Shown here: piece by piece, positions 1 to 6,601 of the stretch | How the letters are laid out: the number at the start of each line of letters is the position of its first letter | How positions within the stretch are numbered: position 1 is the stretch's first letter | The notes under the pieces: model-generated | Database searches by the model: none | What the model saw: the letters and a program-made list of their open reading frames with translations, nothing else | Told to the model about the DNA's origin: nothing | DNA from: Verrucomicrobiota bacterium | GTDB lineage: Bacteria; Verrucomicrobiota; Kiritimatiellia; SS1-B-03-39; UBA6053 | Direction: 5' to 3' | NCBI GenBank assembly: GCA_020831635.1 | Contig: JAFIGC010000029.1 | Location: 1-45,241, forward strand | DNA length: 45,241 bases | Translations under genes and position numbers: made by a program

Positions 1-50
1 TTGAACAGAAATTCGGCATGTTTTTCTCCGTTTTCAGGGTTTTTGGGCAC

Positions 51-76
51 AAAAAAGCCCGTCAAAATCGACGGGC
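51..76 (-). terminator. Rho-independent terminator read on the minus strand
   Basis: A perfect 7-bp stem, GCCCGTC/GACGGGC with a 6-nt loop at 57-76, is preceded on the + strand by six A residues at 51-56. Read on the minus strand this is a GC stem followed by a T run. It would end a transcript coming from the right, yet no convincing minus-strand protein gene lies in 77-418. Confidence 0.6.
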
Positions 77-418
77 GACAGTAAGCGGTTCCACTCAAGT
101 GTTTATAACGGCTTTTCGCCGGTTATTTCGCGTAATCCGGGGCTATTTCATGCCGCATCGGGAGTGCCCTTTGTGTAGTCGCCAGTGCCACTGATCTGGG
201 CACCGACGACTGATTACAGCTATGGTTGACCTGGGGGGTCCGCTGCACATTTCAATTTCAAAAAACCCTGTAAAACTTGGATTTTGTGCGAGTTGTTTTG
301 CGCAGACCCCCTTTTCTCGCTGTAATTGGGGCTCGCTGTATCTGTGTCGGGTCCCTCGAGAATCACTATACAAAAAACGAAAACAACCACATGAAGCGGT
401 CGTGATGGTGGTGCGACC
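77..418. other. Intergenic stretch without a supported protein gene
   Basis: Open frames here (for example minus-strand 143-508 and plus-strand 222-422) have no recognisable domains or good ribosome-binding sites and look like chance frames. A TATAGT box on the minus strand near 366-371, together with the minus-strand terminator at 51-76, leaves room for a non-coding RNA of roughly 300 nt. A -35 box is not convincing. Confidence 0.3.
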
Positions 419-968
419 ATGAAAACGACGCTGAATGAGATACGACGGCACAGCCCCTGCTACTCGGGCTGGGGCAATCTGTTGAAGCACCTGGGCAAAA
501 CGAAGCACGCCGATGAGCCGGTATACCTGCTGACCCTACTGGAGAGCAACGGACTTTTTAGACACCGTATGGTGTTTCCGGGCCGTCGAGGGCTACGAAC
601 GGACGATCATTCGCTACGTATTGTGGTGCGTCAGACGTATGAAAGACCCCGGAGACCTGCATTTGCTGGACATGGTCGAACGATACGCCGACTCCGTGGC
701 CACGGGCGCGGACGTGAAACATGCCCTGGAAGTGGCCAGGCAGGACGGACGGAGCACGACCGCCGCGTAATCCCTGTACGAAGCTTGCGTGGCCACCCGT
801 CCGGGGACCTTAGTTTATCACGCGATCCGGGACTGCCTGGCGGAGCTGTTAGTCGCGGTACGCGGGTCGACCGAAGACGTACGCGAAGCCCTGGTCCGGG
901 AATTCCGACGGGTCTGCAAGGTTGTGGACGCGAATCAAGACCCTTACCCGAACAAGGATCCGTCATGA
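419..968 (+). pseudogene. Broken phage/plasmid-type hypothetical gene (frameshift plus in-frame TAA)
   Basis: The start at 419 gives an N-terminus of the type seen in small phage/plasmid proteins (MKTTLNEIR...HSPC...LLKHLGKTK). After about codon 46, at the CTTTTTA stretch 554-560, sensible coding continues only in the +1 frame (DTVWCFRAVEGYERTIIRYV from 561), which then meets TAA at 768-770. Beyond that stop the same frame again reads like protein (YEACVATRPGTLVYHAIRDC ... NQDPYPNKDPS) to TGA at 966-968. One ancestral protein of roughly 180 aa, now carrying one indel and one nonsense codon, explains all three pieces. The final TGA overlaps the next ATG by 4 bp, which supports this as the original gene end. 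The ORF that stays open in frame from 419 to 1765 is an artefact of the decay. Function is unknown; programmed +1 shifting at the AGA codon is possible but would not explain the TAA. Confidence 0.6.
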
Positions 969-1765
969 TCGCCATAAGGGGACTGGCGGCACTGGTGCCT
1001 ACCAACTGCGTGCTCGGCGACATCCGAGGCGACAAAGACGCGCTGTGGCTCACGCTGTGGCCCGACTGGACCGCGACGGTGACGTCCCATGAGATGCAGC
1101 TACGGACCTTCTACGACGTCGAGGGCTTCACACGCGAGGACCAAGAGCCCTATAGCTCCGAGCTGCTGCCCTCGGATCCCGAGGAGCGGATGGCCCACAT
1201 ACGGCTTGTAAACGAGCGGATGGGCCGCCCGCAAGCGGATCAGACGACCCTGACGCCCAAGGCATTGGAACAGTCTCGAAGAATCCTGCGCCGTTGGACG
1301 GGCACGGATGATCCTGCCGACCACCTGGAGCTCCTGCTGGAGATAGGACGCAGGCTCGGCAATGCTCCCGAAGACACCGACGAACTGAGGGGCCGCGCAC
1401 ACGAGCTGGGACGCAGGATCTCACGCATGCCCGACAACCAGGGCTGGTACCTGCTGTACCAACAGCGGGAGGAGCTCGACGGCCTGACCCTGAAGCAATG
1501 GCTCGACTCCGGTCATCCCATTGAGCGAGCGGAACAGGTGGTGGCTAGTGCCGAGAGACGTAGCGGGAGCACGGCCCCAGTGCCGCCGCTATTGCGCCCA
1601 GAGCACGGCAACGAAGCTGGCGAGCCGTGCGCCGGGTGCATGCACCTGAACAACTCCCCCACGGCCTGGTGGTGTGGCAAGGCCGGGTGCACGTGTGATC
1701 GCACGGCGCACGCGAACCAAGCGGACTGCCGTGAGGTCGATGCCGCGGACGAGGACTCGGTATGA
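965..1765 (+). CDS. Hypothetical protein with C-terminal Cys-rich motif
   Basis: This 266-aa protein begins MIAIRGLAALVPTNC at an ATG that overlaps the TGA of the preceding broken gene (ATGA), a normal coupling junction. The N-terminal ~90 residues look folded (LTLWPDWTATVTSHEM...FYDVEGF). The middle is Arg/Glu-rich and probably helical. Near residues 220-255 lies CAGC...WWC...CTC...C, which could bind zinc. I recognise no family. It ends in an ATGA overlap with the gene at 1762, so the small genes here were one co-translated series. Decay on both sides makes it uncertain that this gene is still functional, although the frame itself is open throughout. Confidence 0.5.
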   Translation: MIAIRGLAALVPTNCVLGDIRGDKDALWLTLWPDWTATVTSHEMQLRTFYDVEGFTREDQEPYSSELLPSDPEERMAHIRLVNERMGRPQADQTTLTPKALEQSRRILRRWTGTDDPADHLELLLEIGRRLGNAPEDTDELRGRAHELGRRISRMPDNQGWYLLYQQREELDGLTLKQWLDSGHPIERAEQVVASAERRSGSTAPVPPLLRPEHGNEAGEPCAGCMHLNNSPTAWWCGKAGCTCDRTAHANQADCREVDAADEDSV

Positions 1766-2264
1766 AAAAAGAAAAAGCCACGGGAAACTTACAGTGGGAA
1801 GGCGATCAGCTGATGCAAGAGTGGCGTGTGAAGGAAGAGGTTCCAGCCACCGACGCAAGAGGCATCCGGTTTACAAGGTACTCCGAGTATAAAGAGTGGA
1901 GAGCTGTGGCCCGAGTCAACGCAAAGGGGCAGCGGACGGTAACGAGGGCAGACAACACCCAGAACGAGATAGCGACACGCCCTTCGCCCCAAGAGTGGGA
2001 GCGGGCCAAGAGCAAGCTGAACCTCTCGGCAATGCTTGAGCGGGTGGTGCGGGATCATGAGGCGTTCGCGGAGTCATTCAAGACAACGCCGCTGCTGTCG
2101 GACGAAGTTCCGCCGAGTCGGATGGTAGTCACAAAACTAAGGAGCGATGTCCCGCCTGTCGCGGGATTGGAGGCACAGGCCCTCATATGTGCGGCATGTG
2201 CGAAGGATCTGGAGTCAAAAGCGCGTGTTCGGGGACCGCCGACAAGGAGGTGTCCGATGAGTAG
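1762..2264 (+). pseudogene. Hypothetical gene with probable frameshift; zinc-type CxxCxGxG tail in another frame
   Basis: ATG at 1762 overlaps the previous stop by 4 bp. The frame reads MKKEKATGNLQWEGDQLMQE... and stays open into the next gene without its own stop. From about 2133 a second frame carries CPACRGIGGTGPHMCGMC followed by EGSGVKSACSGTADKEVSDE and a TAG at 2262-2264. That is a DnaJ-like pair of CxxCxGxG motifs and a far better C-terminus. It also ends in the same overlap with a downstream GGTGTCCGATG start that recurs at other junctions here. The simplest reading is a one-base indel near the AAAA at 2133-2136. If so the gene would be about 167 codons and is now frameshifted. Function unknown; probably a small metal-binding phage/plasmid accessory protein. 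Confidence 0.45.
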
Positions 2265-2460
2265 TGAACCCGACCTGGAACTCACGCTCTGCCCCGATTG
2301 CGGTTTCGCCGCTGTGGTCTACCTCGATGAGCCCGAGGGCTTTTGGGCGGACTGCCAGTGCATTGACGCGCCTATATGGGGGGAGACCGAAGAGGAGTGT
2401 ATCCGCAACTGGAACGACGTGATGCTCGACACGGATGCTATGGAGGTGCCCGATGAATAA
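2257..2460 (+). CDS. Lar-like (restriction alleviation family) zinc protein
   Basis: This 67-aa protein starts at the ATG after an excellent ribosome-binding site (AAGGAGGTG, 5 nt upstream). That decides the start against the longer open frame from 1762. Its core is LCPDCGF...GFWADCQC...TEEECIRNWNDVM. This matches the layout of the Lar restriction-alleviation family: CPxCG, a central Trp and CxxC-like pair, then a WN motif after an E(E)xxIxxW helix. Proteins of this family in phages and plasmids modulate host type I restriction or serve simply as small zinc proteins. It is the first of three related starts in this region (also near 2453 and 3340). The stop overlaps the next ATG by 8 bp. Confidence 0.6.
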   Translation: MSSEPDLELTLCPDCGFAAVVYLDEPEGFWADCQCIDAPIWGETEEECIRNWNDVMLDTDAMEVPDE

Positions 2461-2719
2461 GGAATCGGACCTGGAGCTCCCGTGCGCCTACCGTAGGATG
2501 GAGCTGATCCTTGAGCGCTATCACGTGGCGCTGACGTGGCTGTACGCTCCTTACCCTCCGGAGGCGGCAAAAAACTATACAGACACGATGCTGGAGTGGT
2601 GCGGGCCCGCTGTGGACATGGACGACCCGCCCCCTCCTGAAGCTGGAAAGCCTGCGTATGTCTGGGTGGCGGCAGCAACCGAACTCGCTGTTCCGGCCCA
2701 TGCCCGGGGACGGGACTGA
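2453..2719 (+). CDS. Small hypothetical protein, downstream of Lar-like gene
   Basis: This 88-aa frame starts at ATG 2453 behind GGAGGTG (4-nt spacing) and overlaps the previous stop by 8 bp. The N-terminus MNKESDLELPC resembles that of the preceding Lar-like protein (MSSEPDLEL). After it the sequence is different: a helix around residues 20-35 and YPPEAAKNYTDTMLEWCGP. No family recognised. The Ala/Pro-rich C-terminal ~25 residues overlap sequence that reads into the portal fragment in another frame, so the true end may have been altered. The strong Shine-Dalgarno sequence is the main argument that it is, or was, a gene. Confidence 0.45.
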   Translation: MNKESDLELPCAYRRMELILERYHVALTWLYAPYPPEAAKNYTDTMLEWCGPAVDMDDPPPPEAGKPAYVWVAAATELAVPAHARGRD

Positions 2720-2754
2720 AAATTAATCGTCAAACCCTGGCCCGGAAAGAGCTG

Positions 2755-3159
2755 TTGGACTCCATGGGATTCCCGGCCGAACTCTACAGGGCCACCCTGA
2801 GCATCCAGGCATTCCCGGTGGCCCTGCGGCTGTTCGAGAAGTCCCACGCCGGGCTCTATTCGGACTACAACCAGTATCTCCGTTGGTTCACCGACGGGGT
2901 GTCCCGTTATTACAACATGTCGGACATGAACGTGAAGCTCCGCTCGGTGACATTGGCCGACGATCTGGAGAACAAGCATCTGTTGATGGAGGCCGCGGCC
3001 GGCATGGACATTTCCAAGGGCACGGCCTACCGCCAGGTCGGAATCGATTACATGAGCGAGCAGCAGAAGGTGCTCGAAGAACAACGCGAGGTCATGCGGC
3101 TCCAGGAAGAGGCGATGGCCGAGGACCAGCAGGAGGAAGAGGTGTCCGATGGCCGGTAA
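2755..3159 (+). pseudogene. C-terminal fragment of a phage portal protein
   Basis: The frame is open from upstream of 2755 (TTG 2755 and ATG 2764 are possible starts, but neither need be real). It reads ...QTLARKELLDSMGFPAEL, then a segment with ALRLFEKSHAGLYSDYNQYL, then LRSVTLADDLENK...ISKGTAYRQVGIDY and a Glu/Gln-rich coiled tail. This is the layout of the C-terminal part of phage portal proteins: a clip/stem region followed by a helical crown. Full portal proteins are usually 400-600 aa, so only about the last quarter remains and the N-terminal three quarters are absent. It ends GAGGTGTCCGATGGCC with the next ATG inside, as at other junctions here. It is a relic and shows that the left part of the island came from a phage or phage-plasmid. 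Confidence 0.55.
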
Positions 3160-3347
3160 ACGCTACCTTGAACTGGAGGGCATCCTGCACCACATCACCA
3201 ACATACCGCTGTCGGAGCTGCTGGGTGCCGAGTCGACGGACAAGGTCCCCGGACTGAAACGGTGCGATCACTGCGACGGGGGGGGTAACGACGCTCCCCT
3301 GTACCTGCGCCCGGCATGCCGCTGGCAAGGGGGTGTCCGATGGGTAG
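3149..3347 (+). pseudogene. Small Cys-rich hypothetical gene, frameshifted at a G8 run
   Basis: ATG 3149 lies inside the end of the portal fragment, behind GAGGTGTCCG. The frame reads MAGKRYLELEGILHHITNIP then ...VPGLKRCDHCDGG and reaches a run of eight G at 3278-3285. In frame 0 it then continues with low-information Arg/Ser-rich sequence to 3637. One frame over it becomes VTTLPCTCARHAAGKGVSDG with TAG at 3345-3347, which supplies the second Cys pair of a CxxC...CxxC motif and the standard GGTGTCCGATG overlap with the following start. A one-base change in the G run therefore likely broke a gene of about 65 codons. Phase variation through the G run is formally possible. Confidence 0.45.
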
Positions 3348-3495
3348 GGAACCCGACATGGAACTCATGTGCTGACCGCACTGTGGTGACGCGCGCTGCG
3401 CGTGGGACGTCGGTCGCCCGCTGTCGATCCCCTCGGAGCTGGAGTACGGCCCCCGGTGCTGCTGCCCGACTGGGCTCACTGGTAACCAACTCTGA
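3340..3495 (+). pseudogene. Third Lar-like copy, interrupted by TGA
   Basis: ATG 3340 follows GGGTGTCCG and begins MGREPDMELMC, very like the Lar-like gene at 2257. An in-frame TGA at 3373-3375 interrupts it. The same frame continues PHCGDARCAWDVGRPLSIPS ... CCCPTGLTGNQL to TGA 3493-3495, keeping the CxxC-type zinc motifs. It is a degenerate paralogue. Between 3496 and 3690 I see no gene. Confidence 0.4.
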
Positions 3496-3690
3496 TATGG
3501 AAGAGCTGCCGTGGCTTGGGCCGAGTTTCACATTGTGGCGGAAATCGGCAAGGGGGGTCGGTCCGGGGGCTTTTTGTCATGGTTGCCATGATCCCTGGAT
3601 GAGGCGTTGCCAGATAACGGTCAATGGCTTTTTTTAGGTGTCAAGTTTTTTCTTCTGACGCTTGTCGGATGCACCGTCATATTGGAACCT

Positions 3691-3720
3691 TTGATATGGG
3701 GTGGGCATCCGAGCTAAAAT
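3691..3720 (+). promoter_or_regulatory. Sigma-70-type promoter for the HTH/RepA module
   Basis: TTGATA at 3691-3696 and TAAAAT at 3715-3720 are separated by 18 bp. It lies 73 bp upstream of the HTH gene start and directly before a palindromic operator. Both boxes match the consensus at most positions. Confidence 0.55.
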
Positions 3721-3730
3721 GTGAGTCGAA

Positions 3731-3746
3731 AAGGACACATGTCCTT
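3731..3746. promoter_or_regulatory. Palindromic operator candidate AAGGACA-CA-TGTCCTT
   Basis: Perfect 7-bp arms with a 2-nt centre begin 10 bp downstream of the -10 box, where a bound repressor would block transcription start or early elongation. The likely binder is the HTH protein encoded just downstream (autoregulation) or another island regulator. Confidence 0.45.
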
Positions 3747-3792
3747 CCCTCAATAAGCCAATGGCTCACCACAAACCCTACGGAGAACACCC

Positions 3793-4125
3793 ATGAGAAT
3801 ACCGAACGAAAAAACTCACACCAACACAAAGTTGTCGCCCGCACAGCAACGACTTATAGCCCTCGCGCAGGCTGAGCCGGAAACGCTGGCCATCTTCGAC
3901 CGCGTGCTCGCCGGCGAAAGTATCGACTCATTCGAACAGCATTCCCTGAAGCTGCTTACATTCAAAGAGGCGGCTGAAAAACTAAATCTGGCCCGATCAA
4001 CAGTCGAGCGTATGGTCGCCGATGGCATCATACAGGCGATTGTACTTCGGAGGGGGCGCCGTCGGATTCGTGAAGCGGATCTGTATAAACTGGTATTCGA
4101 GACTGAGGATGCTCCACAATCGTGA
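3793..4125 (+). CDS. Excisionase-family / MerR-like HTH DNA-binding protein
   Basis: This 110-aa protein has an N-terminal ~50-residue helical segment (SPAQQRLIALAQ...), then a winged-helix motif at about residues 55-105: LTFKEAAEKLNLARSTVERM, a VADGIIQAIVLRRGRRRI wing, and a closing READLYKLV helix. This is the HTH_17/excisionase fold used by Xis proteins and small plasmid regulators. GGAGA lies 9 nt before ATG 3793. It is the first gene of the RepA-primase module and sits behind its own promoter and operator. Likely roles are directionality factor for the island integrase or regulator of replication; the sequence cannot separate these. No decay is visible, in contrast to the genes to its left. 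Confidence 0.7.
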   Translation: MRIPNEKTHTNTKLSPAQQRLIALAQAEPETLAIFDRVLAGESIDSFEQHSLKLLTFKEAAEKLNLARSTVERMVADGIIQAIVLRRGRRRIREADLYKLVFETEDAPQS

Positions 4126-4131
4126 CCAAAA

Positions 4132-4177
4132 AACACCCCTTGCTCGGAATTATCAAGACTCAGAGCAAGGGGTTGTT
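4132..4177 (+). promoter_or_regulatory. Stem-loop enclosing the RepA ribosome-binding site
   Basis: AACACCCCTTGCTC (4132-4145) pairs with GAGCAAGGGG plus TTGTT (4163-4177), 12-14 bp, across a 17-nt loop. The AAGGGG that could serve as Shine-Dalgarno for ATG 4184 (11 nt downstream) is buried in the 3' arm. It could also be a weak terminator after the HTH gene, but the T run is interrupted. Confidence 0.5.
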
Positions 4178-4183
4178 TGGACC

Positions 4184-5470
4184 ATGTCAAACCCCATAAT
4201 AACAGATTACAGGTCTATCATGAATACGCTGGATATATTACCAAATCAAGTTTCCCAGGTCAATCCCCAAGAACCGCAGCAACAAGAAAACCATCCGAAC
4301 GATCCGACGGATTGGATGGATGGTCTCAGCGACGGTGAGGCACCTAAAACCAAGTTGAAATTAAAGTCACTCGCGGAGCTCTCCCATGACTGCGAACCCC
4401 CGAAAACGCTCGTGCGTGGGTTGCTACCCCTTCCCGGCATTGTGTGGTTCTATGGCATGTGGTCTAGTTTCAAAAGCTTCGTGGCGCTTAATTTGGCCGT
4501 CTGCGTTGCCTCCGGCCTGCCTTGGTGTGGTCGTGACACTCGAAAAAGCGGCGTTGTTTACCTTGCCGGAGAAGGGCACCGGTCCGTTACGCATCGGCTG
4601 ATGGCATTAAAGCTGAAAAACAATCTTTCGCCCGATCTGCCGCTCTGGGTGTCTGACAAGGGTGGTCAATTGGACGAGGAAGGTGTGGAGGAGGTGACGT
4701 CGGTCATAAAAGCGCTTGGTAAGGAAATTGGACTTATCATTATCGACACGCAGGCCCGATGGCAGGTGGGGGAAGAAAACTCCAACTCCGAATCCCGTTT
4801 ATTTGTGGATTGTATCACGCGTTTGGCTGAAGAGCACAACGCCACCGTGGTCGTGGTCCACCATACCGACAAGAACGGTAATGGTCTGCGGGGTGCCGGC
4901 AACTATGCGGGGTCCGCTGACGCGATATTGAGGGTCGATAAAAAGGTCGAGGATGGCGAGCGTTGGGCTGTGCTGAAGGTCGAGAAAATGAAAGACGGGA
5001 AAGACGATCAGCTTTTCGGTTTACTCGGTGAGGAATATACCCTTCCGCCACCATGGCGCGACGAGTGCGGCGACCCGATTTCCACTCTGGTCTTCCACCA
5101 CGAGGATTACCAAAACCGTGAACGTGTGAAGTTGGAGCAGGAGGTTCTGGACATTGTCAGGGAGCACCCGGGTGGATCTCAAACCATGCTGAAGAAAGAG
5201 ATGAAAAATCTTTTGGGTATCGGTGTCAACAAAGCCGTTAAAGTGCTGGACGACTTGGTGGACCAAGGGAAGCTGAAGTGTGAATCCGAAGGGGCGGGGC
5301 GGCCAAAGTGCTATACCGTTTCCCCAGGGCATACCGCCCGGGAGCCTCACGGCAGGACAGATCGGCCGGAGATGGGTCGTGGAGCCTCGGGGGAGGACGT
5401 TACCTTCACAGCCCTCCCCGTGACACCCAATCCGTTTAAACGCACTCCGAAGGCCTATTCACGGGCATAA
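4184..5470 (+). CDS. RepA-like AAA_25 replicative ATPase/helicase
   Basis: The protein is 428 aa from ATG 4184; ATG 4220 is an alternative, and the open frame upstream of 4184 overlaps the HTH gene and is not used. A RecA-like core spans about residues 75-290. It has a P-loop variant GMWSSFKS (the Lys-Ser pair kept, the preceding Gly replaced by Phe), AGEGH, Walker B LIIIDTQARW and the VVVVHHTDKNGNGLRGAGNY motif. These mark the AAA_25/RepA group (RSF1010 RepA-like hexameric helicases common in plasmids and satellite elements). A C-terminal winged helix (about 310-380: QEVLDIVREHPGGSQ...VNKAVKVLDDLVDQGKLKCE) probably binds DNA. Together with the downstream primase-like gene it forms a minimal replication module. 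Translation may be controlled by the hairpin at 4132-4177. Confidence 0.75.
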   Translation: MSNPIITDYRSIMNTLDILPNQVSQVNPQEPQQQENHPNDPTDWMDGLSDGEAPKTKLKLKSLAELSHDCEPPKTLVRGLLPLPGIVWFYGMWSSFKSFVALNLAVCVASGLPWCGRDTRKSGVVYLAGEGHRSVTHRLMALKLKNNLSPDLPLWVSDKGGQLDEEGVEEVTSVIKALGKEIGLIIIDTQARWQVGEENSNSESRLFVDCITRLAEEHNATVVVVHHTDKNGNGLRGAGNYAGSADAILRVDKKVEDGERWAVLKVEKMKDGKDDQLFGLLGEEYTLPPPWRDECGDPISTLVFHHEDYQNRERVKLEQEVLDIVREHPGGSQTMLKKEMKNLLGIGVNKAVKVLDDLVDQGKLKCESEGAGRPKCYTVSPGHTAREPHGRTDRPEMGRGASGEDVTFTALPVTPNPFKRTPKAYSRA

Positions 5471-5476
5471 TTGACC

Positions 5477-5515
5477 CTCACGCCCGCCCGCATCAAGCAC
5501 GGTGACGGGCGTGAG
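5477..5515 (+). terminator. Hairpin after RepA gene, possible terminator
   Basis: CTCACGCCCG (5477-5486) pairs perfectly with CGGGCGTGAG (5506-5515), starting 6 bp after the RepA stop. There is no T run, so termination would be weak or factor-assisted. A second GC hairpin, TCCCCCC-TTTA-GGGGGGA, lies at 5561-5578. Confidence 0.4.
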
Positions 5516-5624
5516 ACCTTCACTTCCTATAATCCTGACCGTCCGGCTTCACGCCTCTCCTCCCCCCTTTAGGGGGGAGAGGGCGGGCAGGTTAGATTGA
5601 ACCAGAACACAAAGGACAGAAATC

Positions 5625-6599
5625 ATGAAACCGAACAACTTCGACACCACACTCCGAAACTTCCCCGAGCCCGGCCAGGGTGTCCATGCCCACATCCTCC
5701 GTGCGGTCCATGCCGGTTTGCGGCAACATCTGACCGATAGGGTGATTGCCGAGCGTATCACCCGGGCGATGCCGCGTCCCCCGAGATCGAATGAGATCGA
5801 GGAGGCCCTTGCTGCCGCGAAATTTTCAAGGAAGAAAAAGAACACGGTCTCCCGCAACACCTCACTAAGCAGGTATCCAGGCATCGCCACTCGGCCAAAG
5901 TCGACTGCGCAGCCCGACAAAAGTAAAATCCTCGAAAACATTTGGGAGCTTGAGAAAAAAGCTGGAGGACAACTGCCGCTAAATCAACTCCGAAAGCGCT
6001 CTCCGATTCCTTTGGGTGATTTGAATGATCCACATGAGCAGCGGGCAAACGCAATGAACATCTTGGAGACACTTCACGGACCCGAGGCGAAACTTTATAT
6101 CGGAAGCAAGTATGACACCGGCCCCGATTACGTGGGATCGCGAGATGCCTGTATTGACGCGTTGAACTTGGTCCCCCGCCCACTATGGATCCCCAACCCG
6201 TTGACCGGCGGATTCGCCTTGAATAAACAAGGAAAACTCTCCAATCGCTGTGACAATACCGTGGCTTTGTATCCCTACCTTTTGTTTGAGATCGACCACA
6301 AGGAGATCCGTATCGAAACACAGGCTGCCCTTCTCCTGCAATTCATCCGAGTCGGCGTGCCCATCCGCTCCATCACGTATTCGGGCGGAAAGAGCCTGCA
6401 CGCACTGATCGAGGTCGGCCTGAAAACCCGGGCCGACTGGGACAAGATTGTCATCCATAAGCTCAAACCGAGGCTTGTTCGATATGGGGCTGACAACGCG
6501 ACCTTCAATCCCGCCAGACTCAGCAGGCTCCCGGGCTGGAATCGCGACGGAAACTTGCAGAGCCTCGTGTGGCTTGCACCGAAGGGCTGGAGGCCGTGA
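5625..6599 (+). CDS. AEP-type primase/polymerase domain protein
   Basis: This 324-aa protein has ATG 5625 behind AAAGGA. The N-terminal ~110 residues are basic and helical. The C-terminal ~190 residues have the motifs of archaeo-eukaryotic primase (Prim-Pol) domains found in mobile elements: motif I YPYLLFEIDHK, motif II TYSGGKSLHALIEV, and the closing NPARLSRLPGWNRD typical where the Prim-Pol core ends before a helicase part. No helicase domain is attached; the RepA-like ATPase upstream may supply that activity. The gene ends only 2 bp from the end of the convergent brxL, so this is a block junction. The primase C-terminus may have been trimmed there, though the core motifs are complete. Confidence 0.65.
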   Translation: MKPNNFDTTLRNFPEPGQGVHAHILRAVHAGLRQHLTDRVIAERITRAMPRPPRSNEIEEALAAAKFSRKKKNTVSRNTSLSRYPGIATRPKSTAQPDKSKILENIWELEKKAGGQLPLNQLRKRSPIPLGDLNDPHEQRANAMNILETLHGPEAKLYIGSKYDTGPDYVGSRDACIDALNLVPRPLWIPNPLTGGFALNKQGKLSNRCDNTVALYPYLLFEIDHKEIRIETQAALLLQFIRVGVPIRSITYSGGKSLHALIEVGLKTRADWDKIVIHKLKPRLVRYGADNATFNPARLSRLPGWNRDGNLQSLVWLAPKGWRP

Positions 6600-6601
6600 C
6601 G

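Noticed and set aside
419-1765. Single 448-aa protein
   Set aside because: Residues about 46-182 are Arg/Pro/Gly-rich shadow sequence. Real coding signal lies in another frame to 968, and a coupled start exists at 965.
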